In this document: piece by piece, positions 54,901 to 64,000 of the stretch
How the letters are laid out: each line of letters opens with the position of its first letter
How positions within the stretch are numbered: the first letter of the stretch is position 1
From: Lumbricus terrestris
Taxonomy: Eukaryota; Annelida; Clitellata; Crassiclitellata; Lumbricidae
Assembly (NCBI GenBank): GCA_949752735.1
Contig: OX457039.1
Location: 28,884,920 to 28,948,919, forward strand
Reading direction: 5' to 3'
Length of the DNA: 64,000 nucleotides
Translations under genes and position numbers: made by a program
The notes under the pieces: model-generated
Database searches by the model: none
What the model was told of the DNA's origin: nothing
Seen by the model: only the letters and a program-made list of their open reading frames with translations

Positions 54901-55180
54901 CCAATAAAGTTAAATACCTGTTAATTCTACCATTCACGAGCTTTCCAAGGGTAGTAAATTTGTTATAATAGGATCAACGATTGGGATATAAAGGCATTTA
55001 GAAGTTGGACACATCAGGCGCAAATTATGCCAATATGGGTTAAATTTGGGCGGCTTGAGCCACCCCTAAATATTTTTTTAGTGTCATAAAACTTTACAGG
55101 TGTTATTATGGGACCATATGGAAACTTTTTAGGGGGACTGCATTTCAAGTTTCTAGAAAAATATTTGTTGGGACACCCTA
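51984..55180. mobile_element. 3.2-kb TIR transposon (TAGGGTG family) nested in copy 2
   Basis: Begins TAGGGTGTCCCACG and ends, inverted, TAGGGTGTCCCAAC. The similarity continues over about 100 bp (ACTTGAAATGCAGTCCC, AAAAAGTTTCC.TATGGTCC). The 8-bp duplication ATATACAG is at 51976-51983 and 55181-55188. No intact transposase. The interior has CAGTTACAGTTT tracts. TAG start plus 8-bp duplication suggests hAT; other 8-bp superfamilies are possible. Confidence 0.88.
52575..53455. repeat. Degenerate TTTCAGTTACAG repeats in two clusters
   Basis: Clusters at 52575-52740 and 53320-53455 of irregular TTTCAGTTACAG units, with about 0.6 kb of unique sequence between them. Confidence 0.8.
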
Positions 55181-56907
55181 ATATACAGGTCTATAGTCCG
55201 TAACCTATGAACCGTTTACAGCCGATGGGTACCGCAACCACCGTCTGACAGTGAGGGGAGAACAAGCATTATAGCCCATGCAGTTGGATCGCCTTTCGTT
55301 CCATTAACACCCGGCGACCTGTAAGGTCGAATAAGGTGTTGAATGAGGATGCACATGTCGGACGAGCATGAAGGAGATTCTTAAGACAAAGAGGCGAAAT
55401 ATGAGATACACACTGCGACAGATGAGGGGGAATTAATAAAATTGGGCCGCAGAAGACCGAATCATTAGCATAGTAGTGGCTTCTATCCCTATACAGGGTG
55501 GGCGCAATTTGAGCCAAGTGAGAAACGGGGAAGGATCAGAAACGAGCCAAACTCACGTCGGAAGGGCAAAGGCGGCCCTGAGAGTGGAAGGTCGGCCCGG
55601 GAGGGGAAGGAGAGGAATTGAGTCCGATTGTTTAGTAGGGATCGTAACCTCTGGCTGATGATTAGAGTTGCCTCAGAACTGGAGAGTGGATGATCAAAAA
55701 GAAAAGCTGACCGGGGACATGGACTCATGGAGTTCAGTTTATAACCTTTTATTCGTTACGGTTCGCACAATCTGACGACAGCACAGCAGTACCCGAAACG
55801 ACACACTGAGTTTTACAGAAATTTTTTCGAACTGCCATTAATGCACTGCAGAATGCTACGCCAGCAGTCTGCCTCGTCGCCTTCCAAACGCACACCACTC
55901 CGCCATCGCCCCAACGGATCCGCGGTAGGCCAGGCCTATTATGTGAGTCTATTGATTTGGAAATCACAGTTGCAATTAATGTAATGATTGGATAGACTTT
56001 AATTGTCGACATGCATGTCCTGTACTATTTTCTTTTATTTGAACTTGTTCCTTCCTTTCATTATCTGCCTTTTTCCAACTCAAGTCTTCTGCTTAACCTT
56101 GGCTCAGTGGACTGGGAGCACCTCTGTTCAGACTTCTTAAAGCGCCACTAAACAGCTTCCTGGAACGACTGTGTGAGTGAATAGTATAATTACATAATAT
56201 TATAATTGCATAGGGCCAAGATAGGTTGCATATCGACCTATTTGAAATTGAGTCTTCTTACATGTAATTCCATTTGAGTCTTTGATTGAAGTGAAGGCAC
56301 ACAGTGACAGTACAGATGGTTGACAAAAGTTCCACTTTGTAGCATATAAATTCACAAATGTTGCCTGGCAGACTGTGTATCTGTATATATATAACTATTT
56401 ACTTATACATAATATTATATATATGGTTAAGGCTATGTTATGAACATCTGTCATGCCTGGCGTCAGGGACCATGACCAGGGCTTCCCACATAAATAATTA
56501 TTATTTCTGGCCAAGAAAACATATGTTTAATCATTCATCCACAGTGTCTTGCACATAGGAAATAATTATTTTAACAAGCTGGCCAAGTTTTGCCCATGAA
56601 TTTTCTCTGTGACCTGGAAAAACAGAACTGACGTCCCTGATACTGTTAGTCAGTTATTAGTGTTATAGCTTTTTTTACTATGAATGTAGGCTTGGGCCTA
56701 CATGTGCCATAAATCTATAGTCAGAAATTGTTGAAAGATTTTGTTCGTCTCATTGCAAAAGACTCGTAAACAGTAGTACGTACGTTATACTGAGAAAATG
56801 TAATTGTGTAAGCTGCCTAGTTTTTAATGACATTTTAAATATCTTAACTCTCCTGGTCATGACTGACCCCCCCTGCAAAAAATCCTGCGGGCGCCCATGA
56901 TGCTGAG

Positions 56908-59398
56908 GTCAATATAAGTTACATCTATAAAATAATTACCTCTCCGTGTAGATCCGCATACGAACCAAGGTCTTAACGCTGCTTCTTTTCCCTATGCAAT
57001 CGATACAGGTAGGCCTACCTGTAGATATAATCATTTAAAGTATAGGTGTGCATTCTTCATTTGTCACATAATCACATTCCTTCTCAGACAAATCTGTCCT
57101 GACCGTCCACGACCACGTATCGAATAAAGGGTCGAATAAAGCCCTTAGAGACTGCATACCCTGTGGGTATACCGGTAGTCTACAGTAACTAGCCTACAAC
57201 GATTCACATAAAATACATACAACGCAGTTGCGCGGACTGTTCGCTATAGTTGCACTGTAGACCTAGCCTACTGACACTGTAATTTTTATGGAAAGTACAA
57301 CACAAATGCATGCATGAGTTGTCTTTTGTCAGCGGCATGACTGCATCATGCATTATTTCGTATCAACCATAGGCTACGAGCTCATGCAAGTGTGAGTTCT
57401 CCTTCAACTCTCAAACGTTCATATAGGCCTTTAACATTTTCAAAGGCAGCTATAAAAAGTTTGCTTGAGATCCATGAGCAAATTAAATTTTTTAGAGGAA
57501 TTCTCTGTCAGTGTTTTGTATTCTATGCCGGTGTGCGAATCACTCGTGTGAACGAATTTATTGTGTCACTACAAAAGCTTGTCTAAGATGGCATAGGCGT
57601 TCAATGGATAGGATCTCTACTAGTCAAATACCGGTAGTATGAATAGCCTACCGTCTAAATGGTTCATATATCTATCTGCGTCACTGTTTAAATTGCTTTA
57701 GGCTACTAAGGTCTCTATTGAAATAGTTTTCAAATGTGTCTGTTTACTATTCTTTTTAAATGAGGTAAATAATAATTAACCAGTTGCAGAGAATAAATTA
57801 AAACTTGCCTCTGTAGTAGCATAATTATTATTAAATCTAAGTTCTGTTAATTCATAGCTGAGATAAACATACCGGTCTCTTCAACCAATTATTGGTCTTT
57901 GATAGATTTTGATGTTTAAATGAATTTAAAATCCTGACCGCTTGTTCGCTATAGTGCTGTTTGCAGCTGACCATATTAAATGACATACGAATCTACTTAC
58001 TTACTTACTTAGGTACTCTTTACTATTTTATATAAATGGGTGCCCTGACTTATAATGGCACTGCATAGAAGCTACAGTACACGCTCCATCATCACTTTTA
58101 TGACATGACCAGTGAGTCATATGCCCTTTTCCGAATATGTCAAACGATACAGATGGGTTCAACTAGTACGATCGAGTGTTAGTCTGCCTCTGTTTGCAAC
58201 AACGGTTCGGAGAGAGGGCGAAGAGCCCCTGCTATGACTGAACAGACAGCTTTAACATGGGGTGGGTACTAGGTTAGTCCTATTTGAAGCATCAGCATTC
58301 GAGTGGATATCCTCCATACGATAAGAGGATAACACCTGTGCTCCTTTATTGGTGATGCAATATAATGTAAATCTTCGAAATCTCTTATTGGGTGGAGGCC
58401 TCGCTGTCGGACAACAACGTTGTTTGAAGAAAATTGCACGAATTTAATATTTTGCGCACGCAACCAATGTAGAAAATACAAAGAGGGAACGCACAAGACA
58501 GACCGAGACTCAGAAACACGAATAGACTACTCCAGATGTCTGAGCAATGTGCACAATGGCATGCAGGATCACGCACGGTATTCAATGCCCTCAAGCCTAA
58601 ATTTCCTGTATCCATGAGGATGTGGATTAGAACAGTAGGCCAGTCAGAAACGTCAGATAAGCTTATAAGCTACGCCTAAAAGACTAAAACTCTGTACTTT
58701 ACGCATCGATGTCATAATACCGTATCGTTCTCGAAAGGGAAATTTGAAAATCATCGCAATGATCAAACTGACTGATCGTCTTATTGAAATCAACGTTTCA
58801 ACTTCGACGAATCAGAAGAAACATTCTGACAACGATCTATAATAGGCTTGACTATCGCTCCAACATCGAAGCTTCAGTTCCAATCTATCGCATTAGTGAT
58901 CCGTGACATCTACTGCGCATGCGCAGCAGACGACTTCCTCCAATGTTCGCAGAAGTTGAATCATCCAATCACCGTTTGTCACAAATCGTCTTTGTCGCTG
59001 ATCATCACGGTATTCATTCCACAAATAAATCGATATTTGTTACCTATAGCATTATGGTCATCAGTACTGATCAGTTTTTAATATACCCTATATATAGGCC
59101 TATATATAATTTAATTACATCAATTAGGAATGATCTCTACGACCCAGACACTTAGGCTACTTGATATCTAGCTCAACCTTATCACTTCTATAGCCTATAG
59201 GCCTACGCATCTAGACATTGCCTTCTATATACTGATATCTATCTATATAATATATATATCTATATATATATATATATCTAGATGGCAATGATCTAGATCA
59301 AAAAGTTTGATTTAATATATATAGGCCTATAGGTAAATAAGCATGCATACATGCATGTATACACAGCTATACAAGCATGCATAGTGCATATATACATA
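56908..59398. other. Non-genic stretch
   Basis: No gene, SINE or element end recognised. (TA)-rich tract at about 59240-59280 just before the CATA array. Confidence 0.45.
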
Positions 59399-59600
59399 TA
59401 TATATACATACATACATACATACATACATACATACATACATACATACATACATACATACATACATACACACATACATACACACATACATACATACATACA
59501 TACACACATACATACATACATACATACATACATACATACATACATACATACATACATACATACATACATACATACATACATACATACATACATACATACT
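59399..59600. repeat. (CATA)n microsatellite array
   Basis: Tetranucleotide array with occasional CACA interruptions. Long Tyr/His/Ile frames in it are artefacts. Confidence 0.97.
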
Positions 59601-59611
59601 TAGGCTACATA

Positions 59612-60104
59612 CATCATTATCATCAATATCATTGAGCTCAATGCTCGTAAGAGTCCGACGCCATGCACTCTGTCTGAGACTGTCTCGCGTCATGCTGCCC
59701 AGCTTCAACCGGTCCGGTCAGCAGGTCTGCTCCATACCATTAACATCTTGGAGCAACTAGACCACCTTGCCTGAATGAAGAGAATATTGGGAGAGAGGCA
59801 TGAAGGACAACCTGGGTCAATGCCCGTATGTGTCCCATGCTCTCCCCCGACTCTCTCCACTGGTCTGTCCTGACCGGCTTGTGCTTGTCGGTCTGCTCCA
59901 CATCATGACACCTTGAAGCATCTGGGTCGCTCTGTCACTAGTGTGGTGGTTTTTGCTGATTTCAATCGTCTTGGTCTTTTACTGCCAGCGTATCGCCACC
60001 CATCTGGCAAACCTTCCTCCTTTGTCCGGGCTTAGGACCGGCACAGGGAAGTTGTTGGTTCCCTGTGGCGGAGGATGGATGCAGTTTAACGTCGTGCCCA
60101 GGAC
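59612..60104 (-). mobile_element. 0.5-kb LINE-derived repeat with (GAT)n tail, copy 2
   Basis: Same ends and order as 36868-37374, with moderate divergence. It abuts a CATA array on each side. Confidence 0.65.
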
Positions 60105-60108
60105 CAAT

Positions 60109-60291
60109 CATACATACATACATACATGCATGCATACATACACACATACATACATACATACATACATACATACATACATACATACATACATACATACATA
60201 CATACATGCATGCATACATGCATACATACATACATACATGCATACATACATACATACATACATACATACATGCATACATGCATACATACAT
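60109..60291. repeat. (CATA)n array, left part
   Basis: CATA with CATG variants; interrupted at its right edge by the transposon 60292-62991 and continuing from 62992. Confidence 0.97.
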
Positions 60292-62991
60292 TAGGGTGCA
60301 TCAAAAAAAATTATTTTTATTTTTTTAGTTGTCTGGCATTTAAGTGTGTTCCATTACATGAGAGAAACATTGTGGTGAGAAAGAAAATTTTATTTCAAAA
60401 TAGTTAGAGGTCCCACCGGCCCTTTGAAGTTTTGTTTGGTTTCCATTGCTTGTATCATGGAAGACACGACAATTTTTTCAGTCAGTAGTCATTTCTAATT
60501 TGCATTAATAAAATAAACATATAAAATTCTTTTATGCTGAAATAGAGTTCATTTTATTTCACTTAAAACAATACTATCTGAAAGGTGAGTCTGCTAAATA
60601 TTCAATATTTAATTAATCAGTTAGAAAATTTGATTTAGGGTTAGAAATCAATGGAATCTATTGCTTTATTAAATTCAGATTCGGTTTCTTACTTGTACTT
60701 AATCATCAAAGCCATTTCACATGCATTAAATTGTCTGCCATTAGGACCCAATTCGAATAACTCCGTACTCAGATGAGTATTTGGTTTCTTTTTGGGCCGG
60801 TGTCACGAAATAAAGTCTCCCCCCGATACAAAGTCGCCCCCCGAAACAGAGTCTCCTCCTGTCTGAAACTCTGTATTTGAAGAAATTTTCTCAAGTAAAA
60901 GTATTATAGCCTATGTTTTCTTGTTATATAATCTGGCAACGTAAACTAACCGTTTAGCCTGCTCATCTCTAAATTTGATGCAGCTGTAGCCAATTTTACG
61001 CTGAACGGGGGAGACTTTATTTCGTGGACGGAGGAAATATTCTCTCCCCACGGAGACTTTATTTCAGAATATACTCTCCGGAGGCGAATTTAATCTGGAA
61101 CAGATCCTCCGAGGGAGAATCTGTTTCGAAATAAAGTCTCCGGGAGGAGACTTTTAGGGGGAGACTCTGTCACGCGACACCGGCCCCAATGCAGAGTCTG
61201 AGATTTTTGAAGACAAGGTAGCGGGAGCTGAGAGACTGATGACAGCAGTGTGAAATCATCTATGCTGCTGTGATTGTTGCCCAATTTATATATGTTCATG
61301 CATTGCAAATATGAGAAGAAAAGGACTTTTCACAGATTTATATTTTACAAGATAATTTTTCAGAGTATAACATTATTGGCTAAAGTAATTAATTTGCTAT
61401 TTTGTCTCATTTGGATCGTTAAGCTTATACCACATGCATTGCCTGATAAGGTGCAATCTGGGTTTATGATGCAACAATCAGAGGTGCTCAGTTGCTCACC
61501 TGCAAGCAGGTTTTAAAATGCATTGCAATCTAGTGCCAACACCAATTTTCAACTGCCAAGGAAATAGGTCTACCTAAACAAGTGATCACCTTAGCCAGAG
61601 GACAAGTTGAATTTCTATCTGACGATTATCATGAGTTTGCTGAGCTATCACTTGTTTATTTGTCTGCTTTGAAAAGTAAAGTGACCTTAAGAAGATCTGG
61701 CGCTCTACTCAAGGCATAGTACATGGCTGTGTTGATCTATAGCCTTAGCATTAGCATTGCTCTTTGCGAGCCGCATGTCGCAAACTGCTGCGATGCACTA
61801 TAACCAATAACTCTCACAGACCCAGAATACATACATTTGCAACCTTCATCACTCATGTGTATGCCACATACATTCTTATATGTAAGAAACCCTGTGTGCG
61901 CCTTGGAATGGTCTACACCTGTACAAGCCGTTACCGGAGTATCAGGCTGTTGACAAGGTTATATATCTCAATTTGCAACTTGAGCATTACATGTAAATCA
62001 ACATCTTTAGCATCTCACTTACACGTGAGAAATTGGTTCTGAAATGTTGAAATGGTTCCTCTGCAATATGCATTGAATGTGTACCTTTTGGAACGAGACG
62101 CCCTGGCAGATGCCTTAATCAAGCTCAAACCACTTATCTGCAAGTCCAACTCAATCAATTTGGCAATAATTAGGGCACAACCCAGGATTTCCATCATCTA
62201 TTAATTTTTCAACACAACTATGCATGCAATCTTGTTCAAGTGAATTCGTGGTTCGCCATGTACCATCTTGAGTTTGATACCAGGCTCCTAACCTACCTGT
62301 CAATGAGCGCTGCGCGCCAGCTGCTTACGTTTCACGTGCTAAAAATGTTGAGGTAGTGAATGTTGTGAATGATGGGGCGGAACGAGGGGTAAAACCAACG
62401 TAGGACTTTGTCGAAGCCACTCAGTTAGAAGAACACTTCAATATAATTTTTAAAAATCTGCGATCTAAAAAACTAAATTGCAAAACATGAAGAAACTATT
62501 GTATTTCTGCAACAGTTAACCACTTAGAAGAGCAAACTATTCATCAACAAACACTGGCTAGAGGCTACATATTGTATAAATATTTTTATTTTAATGGTTT
62601 GCTTTTCGTATATTTGACATACAAATTTAGTATGAGATAATTCGAAATTCCAGTTGTTTGAATATATTAGGATTTTTGCAATGCCATTTCTAAATATTAA
62701 TTTAAAACATTGTAACAACATTGAATTTGATGTTTAGCATTGTTCTAGTCATAGAATCATTGGAACGAAGCAATTATGTTTAATATCATAAAAAAGGATT
62801 TGCTCAAATTTGCATGTTCGAGGCTGCTCAAATCAATGTTTGAACACATGGGTGGAGGGGCCTCTAAATATATTCAGATTTTAAAAATCTTTTCACCCAA
62901 TTTAATCTTGATTACAATGGAACAAAATCCAAACCCAGACAGCTCATTTTATATACTTCAAAATTTTGCAATGCATTTGTGATGCACCCTA
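60292..62991. mobile_element. 2.7-kb TIR transposon (TAGGGTG family) inserted in the CATA array
   Basis: Ends TAGGGTGCATCA and TGATGCACCCTA. Duplication ACATACAT at 60284-60291 and 62992-62999, although the repeat context makes its length less certain. A subterminal TTAGAGG(T/C)CC block about 110-140 bp from each end is shared with the element at 51984-55180. No recognisable transposase. Confidence 0.85.
60794..61187. mobile_element. Foldback element GGGCCGGTGTC, nested
   Basis: Left arm GGGCCGGTGTCACG then AATAAAGTCTCCCCCC; right arm is the inverse (GACTCTGTCACGCGACACCG). Arms contain repeated AGTCTCC blocks. No clear target duplication found. Confidence 0.7.
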
Positions 62992-63290
62992 ACATACATA
63001 CATACATACATACATACATACATACATACATACATACATACAAACATACATACATACATACATACATATATACAATTATACATATATACATACACACACA
63101 TACATACATACATACATACATACATACATACATACATACATACATACATACATACATACATACATAAATACATACATACATACATACATACATACATACA
63201 TACATACATACATACATACATACATACATACATACATACTTACATACATACAAATATACATACACACGTACATACATACATATGCACAAG
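62992..63290. repeat. (CATA)n array, right part
   Basis: Continuation of the array interrupted by the transposon, with CACA and ATAT variants. Confidence 0.97.
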
Positions 63291-64000
63291 ACACACATGC
63301 TGTACGATCCTTGCAATAGAATACAATGCAATTAGCCAACGTTGACTTGGATCAGGTTTACAGCATGTGCTACCAGTGCTCGCGAAGTTAATTCTTCTGC
63401 AGTTTCCACTGTTACCAAATGCTAACTATAATGTGGCATCATTACGGCGATGACTGTTATTTGGACTCGATTCTATAGATAAGAAAACTTGACCCGATCC
63501 CGTGCCTCTAAGACAACACAGGTGACAGGCGCCTTTCTCGGAAGGCCATAGAGACGAGGCACGTGCCAATGTATATTTATATCTATCTATCTATCTATGT
63601 AATTTATATAGCGCCCCTTCAAGGAGTCTACTCAGAGGCGCTTTATATATATATAAAATATTATGTCTATGCGTTAACCTCTGTAGCACGTAGTGATCAT
63701 CTTCTGGCAGCGAGTGTCGGCAGGTGCACGGATTCTGCTTTGATTGTTATGATGGATATATAGGCCACCTAATGTGGGACTCTCTCTTCTCTAATCTGTG
63801 ACTCACGTTTATCTAATCAGTGGATTTTCCATTTTTTTCACCTTCTTCTTAAAATGTTGTCAGCGAATGATACATTGTTTCGTGATCTAATCATCATCGT
63901 CATCATCATCATTGTCGTCGCCATTGTCGTCGCCGCCATCATAATCGTGATCTGCATTGTTATTGCATCAATGATATAAATAGGCTTCAGGCGCAGCCGC
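63291..64000. other. Right edge: non-genic, with SINE tail and (CAT)n
   Basis: Minus-strand SINE tail fragment at 63598-63650 (AGCGCCTCTGAGTAGACTCC, TTGAAGGGGCGCTATA). A CATCAT/CGTCGT-rich tract lies at 63890-63945. No gene. Confidence 0.55.

Larger units (their letters stand above)
51289..56899. mobile_element. hAT-like element copy 2, split by a second TIR transposon
   Basis: Ends CATGGGCGCCCGCAG and CTGCGGGCGCCCATG; 8-bp duplication ATGCTGAG at 51281-51288 and 56900-56907. Subtracting the insertion 51984-55180 and one target copy leaves about 2406 bp. It differs from copy 1 by only a few substitutions that I noticed (for example GGTTATGG/GGTCATGG and GGGAGGGATC/GGGAAGGATC). It retains the empty target site of the LTR retrotransposon at about 51411-51420. 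Confidence 0.9.

Noticed and set aside
59293..60407. Long Tyr/His/Met/Cys frames on both strands
   Set aside because: They are translations of (CATA)n arrays; no start context or non-repeat domain.

Overview
This is eukaryotic, repeat-rich DNA, most likely from an invertebrate deuterostome, possibly an echinoderm or hemichordate. I infer this from intron-rich animal genes, many interleaved transposon families and a very frequent TAGGCCTAC-type palindrome. It has no bacterial gene organisation: no operons, ribosome binding sites or CRISPR. Species cannot be fixed from the sequence alone.

Host genes. Four are supported. (1) The 5' part of an ARMC3-like armadillo gene is on the minus strand (274-5995, eight coding exons, running off the left edge). 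(2) An intronless C1orf74/UPF0739 gene is on the plus strand (8358-9200), divergent from ARMC3. (3) A complete seven-exon HSPA13 (STCH) gene is on the minus strand (12006-18890); it encodes an Hsp70-type ATPase with an N-terminal membrane segment and no substrate-binding domain. (4) A single-exon inward-rectifier K+ channel is on the minus strand (39773-41113). The genes are not obviously functionally linked. All reconstructed exon phases agree. Two introns, one in ARMC3 and one in HSPA13, use GC-AG borders.

Mobile DNA fills most of 19-64 kb. At 20055-32263 a roughly 2.4-kb hAT-like element (15-bp inverted ends, 8-bp target duplication) is split by a gag-only LTR retrotransposon (20181-29977). 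That retrotransposon has 2356-bp LTRs, and its gag reading frame starts inside the 5' LTR and runs through the LTR/internal junction. A second copy of the host element (51289-56899) keeps the unoccupied site, which proves the 4-bp target duplication. It is itself split by a different 3.2-kb TIR element (51984-55180). A 4.1-kb hAT-like element (41748-45885) carries another one (42337-43827) plus two satellites. A C-tract foldback element (47025-47763) carries a 35-bp satellite. A 2.7-kb element (60292-62991) splits a (CATA)n array.

Other parts: tRNA-derived SINEs, RTE/CR1-like LINE 3' ends in introns, a decayed reverse transcriptase (48985-50850), a truncated Ty3/gypsy element right after C1orf74, a Helentron-like element (38845-39377), a 44-bp minisatellite (35325-36465), two 0.5-kb LINE-derived repeats, and a relic related to the gag-only element (37378-37990). 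The best candidate for something undescribed is the gag-only retroelement with gag beginning in its LTR.
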